From: Hypericum androsaemum | Lineage: Eukaryota; Streptophyta; Magnoliopsida; Malpighiales; Hypericaceae | Assembly (NCBI GenBank): GCA_963995505.1 | Contig: OZ023181.1 | Location: 6,981,487 to 7,045,486, forward strand | Direction of reading: 5' to 3' | DNA length: 64,000 bases | Shown: positions 32,799 to 45,500 of the stretch, in pieces | How the letters are laid out: every line of letters starts with the position of its first letter | How positions within the stretch are numbered: position 1 is the first letter of the stretch | Notes under the pieces: model-generated | Databases searched by the model: none | Seen by the model: only the letters and a program-made list of their open reading frames with translations | What the model was told of the DNA's origin: nothing | Position numbers and translations under genes: made by a program

Positions 32799-33299
32799 AC
32801 GTGGGACATTCATGCTCGGCCGAGGCTACGCGATGTTGGGTAAGCTCTTTGAAGCCTTTTTGAAAGGCTATGTGGAAAAATCTCTTGCGTGTCGCTGTAG
32901 GATATCCCGCTCCTCTCCTCCCTTCAGGCAATTTTGGTTTGGTGGCTAGTCCTCTGCTTGTGGACGTTATGTCGTCTCCTTCTTGGTTGGCTGTCGGCCA
33001 GCAGCTACTGGCCTCTTCCTCGATTGAGGGTTTGCCCCTGGTTAAATTGGAGTCATTTGCTGCTGCTCCTGATGCTGTCGGCCCGGGGTCAAGCTGTCAA
33101 ATTTACAGCCTCTTGATGCCACTGCACTTGCCACTGAGATTGTGGTTTGTGGCCTTGAGCCGCTACTCCCCGCTATTGTTGTTCCACCTTCTGTGCTCCC
33201 TGCGGTTTCGTCGTCTTCGTCCTCCGATGCCGGTGATCTGATGTTAGAAGCGCAGCCTCTTGCTGCCATTTTTATGTTGTCTTGCAGGGACCTTCTATC
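32799..33299 (+). other. Right flank of the LTR insertion, possible LINE-like relic
   Basis: GC-richer sequence of the same character as 29440-30079, which the LTR element interrupts. Open frames are present but carry no motif I can name. It may be the rest of the RRM-bearing relic. Confidence 0.35.
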
Positions 33300-33960
33300 G
33301 AGGATTGCGCTGCTGTAGTTTTTGCAGACTTCTTTCCTTATCTTGGCTATTCTTTACTTATCTTATCTTTTCCTTGCGTTTGTTGCTTTTTCTTGCCTTT
33401 TCTTTCCTTATATTGCATTCCTTGCCTTTTTTTTGCCTTATCATGCCTTTTCTTTCCTTTTCTTGCATTTTCCTTGCCTTTTAGAGCCTTATCTTACTTT
33501 TTCTTGCCTTTTCTTTCTTTATCTTGCATTTTCCTTGTCATTTCTTGCCTTTTCTTTCCTTATCTTGCCTTTTCTTGCCTTTTCTTTCCTATTCTTGCCT
33601 TTTCCTCACCTTTCTTGCCTTTTCTTTCCTTATCTTGCCTTTTCTTTCCTATTCTTGCCTTTTCCTCACCTTTCTTGCCTTTTCTTACATTTTCTTGCTT
33701 TTTCATGCCTTTTCATACCTTTTCTTCCCTTTTCATGCCTTTTTCTTGCCATTTCTTTCATTTTCTTTCCTTTTTGTACATTTTCTTGCCTTTTCTTTTC
33801 TTTTCTTGACTTTACTTTCCTTATCTTGGCTTTTCTTTCCTTATCTTGCCTTTTCTTGTCTTTTTTGGCCTTGTTTTGCCTTATCTTTCCTTATCTTACA
33901 TTTTCCTTGTGCATCTTGCCTTTTGTTGCCTTATCATGCCTTTTCTGATGTTCCTTTCCA
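33300..33960. repeat. Pyrimidine minisatellite (CCTTTTCTTG)n
   Basis: About 660 bp of degenerate tandem repeats built on CCTTTTCTTGCCTTTTCTTT and shorter variants, with strong C/T strand asymmetry. Long hydrophobic open frames in all three forward frames arise from the repeat and are not genes. Confidence 0.92.
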
Positions 33961-34330
33961 AACTTTTGCAAACTTCGATTCCTAAATTGAAGGTAAAATC
34001 TTCGAAGCTGGAGTTGGAGCTTTGCCTCCCTTAGATTATGGCGGGTATGGATTCGAATGAGAATGCTCTTCGTGAAGTGCTCTCGGCCGAGGTATGGCGC
34101 CTTGCTATCGTTGTGAATTTTTCATGGAAGGAAGACACCTCTTTTATCCTCCGCGCAATTAAGGAGGCCGCCATTGAGCATTCTCATCCTTGGTTTTTTG
34201 ACCCCCTTAACTTTTTCGTCTATGCCTGGTTGGAGTTTGTTCGGTGTTTGGTTGGATTTTGGCCTTCCTTTGTGATGTTTGCATGTTGGGTGTTCGATGC
34301 TCTTGCTGGGTGATCGGTGGGTTTTTGGCT
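33961..34330 (+). other. Unassigned GC-richer segment after the minisatellite
   Basis: A short frame (34038-34313) shows no recognisable domain. Composition matches 32.8-33.3 kb, so it may belong to the same relic. Confidence 0.3.
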
Positions 34331-34784
34331 TGGTTCCATATGACCAAAGAAATTAGATAGTATTTATCTAGTAGGTTCTACTTTAATAGATTCTATATGA
34401 TTAATTCTATTAGGATTATAATTATCTAGTTGTAAGTTCCTTTGGGATTCTTTTGAGAAGTTATATACATTTACTTATTAAAAAATAATTAATTCACAAT
34501 CATTGAATGGAATTGATTCCATATTCTTCAAGGACGAATTTATCTAAAAAATATTCTGTAAGGACGAACCTCTTCAGGTAAACTATTGGAAAAAGTTTGG
34601 AAATGAATATAGTCTTTCCTATAATGTATATATCGGAATCAATGGCCACGAGCCTCCCGTCACTTCCCCGTCCCATAAAAAATAAAACGAAAACAACATT
34701 CAAATGGACGGAGTTGGAACTCTTGTGAATATATAATAATTTTTTATATTTGTTAGGAGAGTTTGACATCATTCATGTATTGAA

Positions 34785-35850
34785 TTTCAAGATCTATATC
34801 TTAGTCGGACTTAAATCTAATTTAGTTTTGATTATCAAAAATATTTTTTTATTTTGATCGAGTTTTTTTAGATGCTTATATAAAGACCCCTAGGTAGGTG
34901 ATACATTATAATTCGAACATACTCTAATATACTCACACATGGTATAACAACTATCCAATATTTTTCTTATATCCTCTAATAACATTTCTTTCTTTCTTTT
35001 CTTTTCTGTCCATTATGTCTTCTCTTCTCAACCCCTTTTCGCGATCGTTCTTGGGGCAACACTCCTGACCTGTCTCAATTACGTTAACAATGTTCTGAAC
35101 ACCATTTATTATCAATATTTATTTCGGCACACCTCGTGGGACTACCGGAGGGTTTGAGAATAATGATATGAGGGGTGCCGTAAGCAAAAGAAGCGGTTGG
35201 CCACAATCGGCATTCTCATATGATTACTGCAGCTATGGGGGCAAGATCTTGTCATGGATACATGCCTTCAATTCTCCTTTACCAGTCGAATCAGAGGAAT
35301 GTAGGGCAATGTTGGATCTCAAGATTTACATCCTTACCAGACTTTATCTCGTAGAACTTTATTTTTATCTTTAGACTAGTTTTATCTTAATGTAAAATTT
35401 ATCTTTTTATTAGGATATTTGTTACAATTGGTTATAATTAGTTTTATCTTTTTTATTAGGATTTATCTAGTTTAATTTTGATTATCATTTGTATTTTTTG
35501 TTTTTATCAAAAAAATTTATAGGGAGGTGATACATTGTAATTCGAACATCCTCCAATACATCCATATGAGTACAATAACTATCCAATCTTATTCTCATAT
35601 CCTCTAATAATATTTCTTTCTTTCCAAACCAAGCCTTTTTCTTTTCTACCCTTACTAGTCTATTTTTACCGTTACCCTTACTAGTCTATTTTTACCGTTA
35701 CCCTTACTAGTCTATTTTTACCGTTACCCTTATTTCTTGCTATTCTTTTTTTTTTGACCCATTATGTCTTTCTTTTCTCAACCCCTCTTCCGGTCGTTCT
35801 TGGGGCCACTACTCCGAATTGTCTCAATTATGTTCACAGCATATTTTATT
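34785..35850. repeat. Pair of related LTR-like segments with a short spacer
   Basis: 34785-35115 and 35310-35850 share, in order, a GGAGGTGATACATT-type phrase, CAACTATCCAAT, a TCTTTCTTT run, CCATTATGTCTT, and CGGTCGTTCTTGGGGC or its variant. The second starts TGTTGGATCTCAAGAT. They flank about 200 bp without coding capacity. I infer an old small LTR element, and the ends are approximate. Confidence 0.5.
35649..35726. repeat. 26-bp tandem repeat, three copies
   Basis: Three exact consecutive copies of a 26-bp unit starting CCCTTACTAGTCTATTTTTA at 35649, 35675 and 35701, inside the second LTR-like segment. Confidence 0.95.
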
Positions 35851-36756
35851 GATCTAATAGATATCCGAACAACCAAAAAAGAGAAAAGAAAGGTTTTTGA
35901 CAATTTGAAGAAAACATCGTGACTTGAACATTTCCTTCAAAAAACACTAAACAATAATTCCATTTCTTAAAGGTGTCCACCACTCCGGACTGGTCAAATT
36001 AGATGGGTTCGATGGGTTATTCTTAAACAATAATAGAAACGGTTTCTATTACAGGAAAAGGATGTCAGCAATTCATATTTTAAATTAGATCCTCGTTACT
36101 ATTTTATGAGAGAGGAAAGAAAGACAAGCAAGCAGCGGTTGATACATTATTGTGTCTTAATTTGGATATTGCAAAGGTTCTTTGTCTTGTTATTAGATTC
36201 TATAATCTTATGGTACCCCACAGTGGGGACTGAATTCAGGCCTCGCAAGGTGGGTAATTTTTCAAAAGGGGGTTAATTTCTCCGACAATTCCCTGAACAC
36301 CTGGCCGCAGATGAAGTAGGACACAAAATATTTTCAAGTGCTGTCCTCCTAGTAACAGAGCTGTTTCATAGGAGATTGAAGCATTCTATCTCAGATCAAA
36401 CAGTAATTTAAGCTGATGAGAGAGATGGCGTATTCTTTCACTACGTAAGGCAATTACCTAATGATTCTCAGGAAGAGGCGGAACATGTCTGCAACTAATT
36501 CATCCAACTCCAGGTCCAGCATCACCAAGCAGGACCTAACCTTTGCAACAGTACCGCTCCCTTTTTTGGCAAACCAAAAAATATCCACGGGGAGCTTTTT
36601 TGGGGAGAAAAAAAGACTTCCACAATTTTCAATAAGCACTCTAACCAACAAATCTACAAGAGCCTATTGACTTATAATTTTGTAATAAATAATATATTAC
36701 ATATATACTATTTCTATGAAATATATAATATATTACATAAATACATATATTACCAA

Positions 36757-38345
36757 AAACCGCTCCCGGGAGAGCGTTTTCTTTTTTTCCCAATCAAAAA
36801 CCGCTCCCCCAGAGCATTTTTTTTAACCAAAAAAATTTACCACAAACCGCTCCCCAGGGAGCGGTTTTTGGTTAACCAAAAATTTTTTTACCAAATATTC
36901 CATCAAACCGGCCAAAAATCGGTCCACAGCTTTTTGAATATACCAAAAACCCACGGACTATTTTTTTATCCCGCAATTCAATTCCAATTGTCTCATTTAA
37001 ACGGTCTTAACCATGGTTTTAAAAAATGACCCGGAGGCCGACCCGGGATTTTTCCCGTCCTCTGGGTCGGTCGGTCGGACCGGTCGAACCACCAGTCAGA
37101 CCAAATTTTTTTTAAAATATTTTAAATAATATATATATGTAGGTTAAAATATACTTATTTTCCATACAAAAAAAAGTAGACTTAATTTTTTATCTCTCCA
37201 CTCTATAAATCTACTTTATTTATTTATTTATTACTTTATAAATTTGTCAAATCAATTTTTTTTCCTCGAAAATTACAAAAAAAAAGTCAATTTTGCCCAT
37301 TTTTGTACTAACCGGGTTCGACCGGTCAAAATGGACCTCAAAATCGGCCGGTCCGACCGGATTTGGTCAGGTTAGTACAGACCCCGGTCAAAAGCCTAAA
37401 AACGACCCGGTCTAGTGCCCGTTTTACGGTCCAACCAGTCGGACTACCGGTCGGACCGCATTTTTTAAAATCATGGTCTTAACCATTATACATGTAACCG
37501 GGGGAAGCGTTTTCTTTTTAAACAAAATTTTTTTACAACAAACCGCTCCCCCGGGAGCATTTTGTTTTTTACCAAAAATTCTTCTTTTCCAACCAAAAAC
37601 CGCTCTCGGGGGAGCGTTTTCTTTTCAACCAAAAACCGCTCCCCCGGTAGCATTTTTTTCAACCAAAAAATTTACCACAATAACCAAAAATCATTTTTGG
37701 TTAACCAAAAACCAAAAAATTTATCAGAAACCGCTCCCCAGGGAGCGGTTTTTGGTTAACCAAAAATCAAAAAATTTACCACAAACGCTCCGGTTTGTGG
37801 TAGCATTTTTTTAATGACTTTTCGTTGCTTTATTATTTTTTCAGCCATCGGTTTACTTCAATTTTAATTTTCTAGTTTTCAGATAATTAACAAAATAAAT
37901 TAAAAGTTTCTATCGTATATTGTGGATGTTTTGCCAGGGTGGACTCGTTATTACAGATGTTAATTGCCCAATAACTTATACTACCATATATATTATACAG
38001 GTAAAAGTTAAAAAAATAATGAAATCTGAGATTTATTACGACAAAAATTTAAGAGATTTATTGCAAGCTTACGTGTATAATCCGGGGTCTGGTTTAAATG
38101 GGACAATTGGAATTAAATTAGTGAGATTTTTGGTAAAAAAAATTGCTCCAGGAGGACCGTTGTGGTATTAAAAAATGCTAAGGTTGTGGTATAAAATCAA
38201 ATAAACGCTCCCTTGGGAGCGTTTTGTGGTATAAAACAAAACGCTCATCCGGGAGCGGTTTCTGGTATAAGAAATAACGCCCCCAGGGGAGCGGTTTTAG
38301 GTAACCAAAAAATGCTCCGCCGGGAGCAGTTTCCGGCTCAACCCC
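36757..38345. repeat. Field of CCGCTCCC/GGGAGCGG hairpin repeats
   Basis: Many copies of AACCGCTCCC followed at once or soon by GGGAGCGTTTT or GGGAGCGGTTT occur at 36757-36880, 37500-37810 and 38195-38345, separated by AACCAAAAA strings. Each unit is a GC-rich stem in an A/T-rich background. The field is interrupted by the hAT MITE at 37012-37475. No protein is supported. Confidence 0.85.
37012..37475. mobile_element. hAT-type MITE with perfect 8-bp target duplication
   Basis: The 464-bp element starts CATGGTTTTAAAAAATG and ends with the inverted copy (reverse complement CATGATTTTAAAAAATG, one mismatch). It is flanked by identical GTCTTAAC octamers at 37004-37011 and 37476-37483. The interior contains GGTCGGTCGGACCGGTCG-type inverted repeats. 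No coding capacity. Confidence 0.92.
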
Positions 38346-38789
38346 AGACAAGGAATACATCCCCTGACAACCCCATTCAGGAAATTGTCGGGGGAATTAA
38401 CCCCTTTTGGAAAATTAACCTCGCAAAGCCACCTCAGGACAGGCCTAATCAAAGGAAAAAAGGTTAGTGACAAACTTGTAATTAATTGTTAAATTAAAGA
38501 GAAAAAAGGCGTCAGGGAACGCGGGCGCGTTGTGACATGTGCATGAAGACCCCTCGAGTACAAAAGGGAGACGCACTCCAAAAGAGAAAAGGAGAACATC
38601 CAAATATTTTATTATTCCTTCTTAAAAAAATATTTTATTAATTAATTATTTTTTATAATAAGTATTTTTAAATATTATTATATTGATATATCATACTGAA
38701 TCGAATTGGTAAATTATTATGAATCAAATTGATATACCATAGTGAATCAAATTGGTATATTATTTAATTTTTTATTATAAATATTTTTA

Positions 38790-39145
38790 AATATTAATCG
38801 GACATACCATTATGTCATAACCGGCATACCATTATGTAATAACCTGGCATACCATTATGTCATAATTCGGACATACGATTTTGACTAATAGTGCTTACTA
38901 TTTCGACAAAATTAGGTATACAATTTTGACATAACAGTACGTTCTATTTTGACATAACCGGGCATACCATTCCGACATAACAGTATGTATTGTTTTGACA
39001 TAACCAGACATACCATTCCAACGTAACGAGCATACCATTTCGACATAAGAATACGAACTATTTTGACATAACTAGACATACCATTCCGACATAACGAGCA
39101 TACCATTTTGACATAACCGGATATACTATTTTGATATAAAAGCGC
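38790..39145. repeat. GACATAACCGGCATACCATT minisatellite
   Basis: Degenerate tandem repeats, period about 21-22 bp, of GACATAACCGGCATACCATT, with variants, across about 350 bp. Strand bias and period argue against a coding function. Confidence 0.85.
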
Positions 39146-40224
39146 CGTCACCCTCCTCCTGCCTATAGCCAACTTTGCGGGACCCAGCCATGCAACCCCT
39201 TTGATAAATTGTCGCCGACGCAAGACCCCGAACTCCGATGCGGTGCCAGTTGTGAATTAGTGTTTTTATAAGGAAACCCCGAGCATCCTTCTACCCCTAC
39301 TAGCTGCGAGCCGCCGCGTGAATTCGGCGCCCGTCTCTAGTCCCGAATTAGGGTTTTCGTCCAGAAAGGATTGGAGTTCTCCGCCGCGTGAGTTCTCCCC
39401 ATCCCTAGTCGCAAGTTCTCCGCTCGTCCCTACTCGCAAATTGGGTTTTCTTCCAAAGGCAGACGATGCCCATGCACGTCGCGTCGTCGTTGCTAGAGTT
39501 CTGACATCGAGCCGACCCCCGAATTTTCTGACCCGGCCGCATCCCGCCGCCGTCCAATGTGGTTGTCGTTAGGCTTGGAAGAGAGTGAGGGGTTGAGAGG
39601 GAGGAGAGACGGAGAGAGAAAAGAGAAAGAGAAAGAGAGAGTGAGAGTGAGAAAACCCATAAATACCCCCGAACAAATTTGAGTCATTAGATCACGCGTG
39701 TGGCTTGTTGGATCTAATCGGATGGCTCTCCTCTGTGTCATGTTAGTCCAGACCCCCTTATGAACTCAGGACCCAATCCTATTCATCCACAGTGATGTTA
39801 TAGAAATTAAGGACACCTTTAAGAAATGTATATACGCCGTCCACCAAGTTGGTGTTTCCCATTTAGCCCCACCAATATGTTCTTTGGGTTATTGGCTGAT
39901 GGCTCATTCTCCATCATTCAAGATTCGTATAAAAAATATTTATTATCGAATTGATTTATAAAGAGTTGAAAATCTAGAGATTCATCATACAGCATATTAT
40001 GTTTTTTTTAAGTAAATTTCTTACACTATACTTTTACCATGGACGTTCTTGAATTTTTTTGATACATAAAATGTTTATTATTCATCAAAAGGTTACGCCA
40101 ATATGCACAAGTGCACTACATCTAACATGCTGTTAAGCACGATAGTTCTCCTAAAAAGATAAAAGAAATTCACTAATCTAGATAACATAAGTTACTAGAT
40201 AGAAAAATCTTTGGCACAAATCTC
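39146..40224. other. Gene-free interval
   Basis: 39200-39580 is GC-richer, with short frames and no recognisable domain. 39595-39660 is a (GA)n-like tract. The rest is AT-rich. No gene is supported. Confidence 0.55.
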
Positions 40225-40946
40225 TTAAACCTCGATCTCGGCGTTGCATTCTTCAACTATTTTGAGCCAATCGACTTTTAGATATTCTGAGGCATCTCCA
40301 TTCCATAAGAAAAATAATTTCTCCGATATAATCTCAACCTTCGATTTGTCCAGCCCCTTATGTTTCACCTTGTGCCCAAAAGCTCGGGCTGCTTTCCACA
40401 AATCTTTTGGAGTCAAAATAAGTCCTTCCACCATCTTTAATGTTGGTTTTTTCGGCCTTGAACTTCTCCTAAGGGTCTGAGTACCAGGCCCATTTGCCTT
40501 TGGATTGGGCCTCTCTTGGGAAAAAACTTCCTCTCTTGGAAATCCTAGTTCGCAAGTTGGCTCAACCGCCGCTATGTCCACCACCAATTGAACACTGGCA
40601 GCCTCATCTTCTTCTCCTGGAACTCAAGGCGAGCTATCACGTGGCATTGGAAGCCTCCACATCCACCAATTGGCAATTAGGTGTTGCCTCGATGCGCCGA
40701 CCGAGGCAAAAAGGTTGGTAACAACTCACAACTTTTCACCTCCCTTTCAAATTCGAAAAACCTCTCTTGAATCACTTTATTATCCATTGGTTTTTCCTTT
40801 TCCCTATCAGACACCTCGTGTTCTTCACCTCTTCCTTCAACCTCCAGTTGTTCTTCGCCACAACATATTATGCTCATATCCGAAAAAAGGATAGCTACAG
40901 AGTATAATGTTCGTTCCAAATGAATAATAGAGACGAAGAGAGGCAT
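40225..40946 (-). pseudogene. Unidentified minus-strand coding-like fragments
   Basis: Two minus-strand frames, 40946-40677 and 40587-40225, are rich in charged residues. The second contains RRSSRPKKPTLK and LTPKDLWKAARAFGHKVK and ends in an acidic tail. They are separated by stops. I do not recognise a family; a retroelement ORF1 or gag remnant is possible. Confidence 0.35.
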
Positions 40947-42505
40947 TGCTTAGTATCTCTAAAGAAATTGTATTTATAAAAAAAAAATCGTCAAAATAAT
41001 AAGTATAGTTACCTGCTATGTGTTATCGCAAGTACATTTCACGTAAATTAACCAGACATAAACATGTACTAAGTTAGGTAAGTTGTAGGTTCTAGATACC
41101 CACTCAATCCGATCTCCACGTATTTCCCTACTACGATTCGTCATCCCCAAATTGCATCGAAGTAGACAGTTAACCATCCCGTCCCATTATTATCGAGCCT
41201 TGCAAAATTATAATCAACTACCTTGAGAATTAGTATCTTAAGTCACAAGGCAGGATTAACCCATTACCAATCTGCATGTACTTATGCATAATTGATACAT
41301 TATCAATTTAGTTCAGTATATTGATTACCTTCACCACTATATTATGAAATCCGGAGTTCACCAAAAAATTTAAAATCAGGATAAGCACCAAATCTATAAC
41401 TAATTGATTTATAGACATTTTTTTTCTTTCAATTTCTTATTCATTCAAGACGTGCCTATGTCATTTCTTACGCAATCCTTTGCTTTCTTCTTTTAGTTGC
41501 TTCTCTCAAGCGAGTTAAATAATTGCTTTCGATTTTCTCATCTTTCTCCTGCGTTTTTTTATTTACAAACAAATACTAAAATTAACTGCTGAAAAATTAT
41601 TTTATTTTATCCAAAATATTTCGAGTTTAAATTATTAGAACAGTATTAGATATTGAGCAAATTGCCTTTGGATCTCCGAGATATGACTAAATTTTGATTT
41701 TCGTCCTCGTGATTTTGAAAATAATTTTATTGAACTCTCAAGTCCGAAGTCAAAAAGGTGGTGAGAAAGTTGAGATGGTATTATTGATGGCGGTGTATCT
41801 ATGGTCAAGGTGGAGCTGGTAGAGTCGGTTTGGTTTCTCAGGTTCTCATGGTTCTTCATGTGGCGGTATTTCATCAAGATGGAATTCGTTGAAGTTCGGA
41901 TGGATCTTCATGGTTCGTCCACATGATGATTTCTCGCCAAGGTGGAGATTGTTAGAGATGTCGAGAAATTAAAGAGCAAACGATTTGTGGGCTTGTTTCC
42001 TATTCTATTCGGACTAGCTTTTGGACTCATAATTTGACCTAGATAGCTTACTTGATGTACAATAGTTTGCCTCTATATAAAGGCATGTTACCCTAAGATT
42101 TTGTATGGCTTTGTGGCTCGAAAACTCATCAATAAAAGTTCTCCTTTCTCTCCGTGGATGTAGGCATTAGGCCGAACTATGTTATCTCTTGTGTCCGTGT
42201 TCTTTGCGCGTTTTGTTCCCTAGTTGCTGAATTCATAACATGTAACAATACATTGGTACTTCGACAGTATATAATAATATACGCATGCGACATACAATGG
42301 TACGGTAAACATATTGGCACAGTGGCATACCATGCTTTTAAATGCAAGTATCTGGTCATATATCGTGAAACTTGAATAAAACTTGATTCTACAATTAGGT
42401 TCTGTACAGCTGAAACAACTTATTAACATACGTTTCCAATAGCAACGCAGGACTAGAAAATTTCTCGAGACATGCTCAGACAAATTTGTCCATAATTCAG
42501 ATGCA
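40947..42505. other. Gene-free AT-rich interval
   Basis: No gene or element was recognised. It ends at the 3' end of the SRRP1-like gene, whose 3' UTR must lie at about 42100-42505. Confidence 0.55.
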
Positions 42506-45500
42506 TCAAGGGACACGTGTCAGGGCTCTTTGCAGTGCTTCCTTGATACCTTCTTGATCAAGTGTTGTCGTCAGCTGTATTTCCTGGACCTGAATTGCCA
42601 TCATTTATGGAAGAAATGCAATACATCAGCAAACAAGTACTTATGGAAAGATGAGATAACAAAGGACCAAGGTCGCTTTCGCAACAATATACCTGTCTTC
42701 CCGCGCGAGCAAGTAGGGTGAACTTCTTATCTACAGGTGGTGCCTGCAGAGAACCGATGTTAGGGAATAGAAATGAAGCTCGGAAACAAGCGTAAGCGAA
42801 TATTGTCGTTGAAGCGACTCACACTCGAAAGCCAAATCTGAAGGTCTTGTGAAACTACTCGTTTCTCGAAACCTTCTCTGTTGATTTTTATATCGACTAT
42901 CCTGCAACACGAATTTCAAACGTCGTATTGATGTTAGATCAAGTTGAAGGAACAGAATTGAATCAACAACATCACACGTAGAAGTGGAAGTAAGGATGCG
43001 ATACTAGAAGCAATTGAATCCGAAGACGTTGTAACTGTATCACATACCCATCTTCAAGTAAAAGCTCTTGCATAATTGCTTCAAGACCAGGTAGAGGGTC
43101 GATCGTACTGCTGTCGCTGTTGCTTGGAGGACCCGAACTGATAGAACCGTCCTGTCGATAAAATTTCATTAGTTACTACTTAGCCAAGCAAAGTTGTTCG
43201 GACTATCTCCCTACTTTACGTTCGAAAAATGGAAATATAGGCAGAAAAAAGTCCAGACAGTCTGCTTGTTCTACACACCCGTGGAATAACTTTGTCCAAA
43301 GTTTCCAGCAGAGGGTCATCCTCCAACTGTTTAATTGACAGGTTAATCCTTGACTTTTCACTGCATTTGAAATACGAAGCAGATGTAAGAACACCACCCG
43401 CAAAGAACGACACTGACACGTATTGCAAAATTTGGAGAGACAAGCAGAAACAAGTGAAATCAGAAATACATTTCCAAATTCTAAGGCAACTGAAACAAGA
43501 TATCTTGCTTCAGATTAAACTTCATCTCCACGTGGTACTGTACTAGTTTATTAGTGCAAAATTGTAGAAACTACATAGTACTTTCCTTAAAGTGTCAAAC
43601 CACACGGTAAATATACTACAATAATGAAGCGGGCCGGATTCAATTCTGCGGGGGCCCAGCAGCACGAATCTAACAACTGGCCTTCTAACGGTACCCTCCA
43701 ACGGCAAAATCATTCCGACGGCACAAACATCCCAACGACACAAAAATCCCAACGGCACATCGATTTTCAAAAAAACAAAGCCGTGATTCGTGTAGATCGT
43801 TAAATTTCCTTTATGAAAATATATTATAATAGCAAAAATTTCAACTGAATCAAAATTTATAGTCCGTTGAAATTTTGATTTTTTTTTTTGAAAAAAAAAT
43901 CTGACACACACGCGTCAGAGTGCGCATTAGACTTGCAACATGGTGCTGCAGGCCCCATGTTGCCAGCAACGAATCGGCCCCATAGCACGAAGTATTTTCT
44001 CATCTTTATCCAACTCCAAATTTGGCAAGTATTTCAGATCATGGATAAATCTGATTACAGACTGAACAAGGAAAAAGTTTCAAGCTTAAAATATCCACAT
44101 GGACCAACACTTCTCATTAATTTGAAGACAAGTTGAGAAGTCTGCTTTCAAAAGTCAAATGCACAGATATAAAGGTAAAATTCTGAATCAACTCTGTCTT
44201 AATTTTCTTTCCACATTTTTTCTTCTAAACAAGGGACCAGATACAACAACACAATGCAAAACCGAGCTGTTAAATACCTAAACTTCGTGTTCTATTTCTG
44301 ACAAAAAAGTTTTGACATGCAATATTAGCATCGAGATCTGACATGATGATGTAAATTGGATTTCACTTCAACAAATAAGAATCAGAGTAACAAGAAACGA
44401 ACAAGCTCACCGATCAATGCTTATGACTTTTACCCTCACTTCATCACCCACGTGAAGTACATCTCTCATATCGCGAACCAAATCCCATGAAACCTCGGAC
44501 ACATGTACCAGGCCAGTCAGATGATATAGACCTGTTAGTTATGTTATAAGATGAGTTTTAACTCCAAACTATGGGAGAAACAATCTTGCAAGAAAATCAA
44601 AGATATCGATGAAAAGCATCAGATAATCTCACCGTCTGGAAAGCGCAAATGAATAAGGGCACCATAATCCTCAACAAAAGCTACCAACCCTTGAAAAATG
44701 TCTCCGAGATTAATTGCGTCGGATAATTTCGAGAAAACAGCTTCTTTTTCGGAGAATATCAATCTCTGGAACTCTTGTGCTTGAATTACCTGGACAAGTT
44801 ATAATGAAGCCAACTTCTTAGTAAGTTGGAAGATTCATGTGAAGAAATAGCAACAGATGTGAGCTAGGAAAGAAATCGACAGCTGCAATAGGACAGCTAA
44901 ACAATGGAAAACTATCCCTCAGATCATCTCGACCGAGTCGTCAGGCTGCAAATGGAAAACTTGAACCACGCTTTGTTTGTCTCCCACCCCGGTAAGGACA
45001 GAGTCCTCAGCCTATGAAGCCTTGTACTAATCATGATCAATCGAGAATGTGAAAGAGGAACAAAGGGAGACAACTCAAATCCGATCATGAAAATATGCAA
45101 GGACATCTAGAGCCTCTGAGTGCTGCAAAAGGGAAGTAGTACATACAAGAGATGTGGCTCATTACCTTGACGGAAATTATTGATCCCGTCAAACCTTTCG
45201 CGACATCTTGAATGCTTTTTTCCGGATCTACATGAAAGTGACATACAAATTAAAGGAAAACACAAGCACATCAATTGAAGTAGTCAAAGCACAACATTTA
45301 TGAGAAAGTGGACAGGAATTTGAAGTATCTGCAAATAGTGCGCAATGAAACTCATGCTCATACGTGAAGCTATCGGAGTAGTCTTTCCCTATTTCTTTCT
45401 CAAATCTGAGATTTTGTGAAGGTTCTTCTACCAATCACTTGTTGTCCTTGTGAATCTTCCATTACTCGGTATCTTTTCGTTATTGTGGAGAGTCTAAAAT

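Noticed and set aside
33282..33985. Three long hydrophobic forward frames (153-208 codons)
   Set aside because: They are translations of the CCTTTTCTTG minisatellite in three frames and have no membrane-protein family signature.
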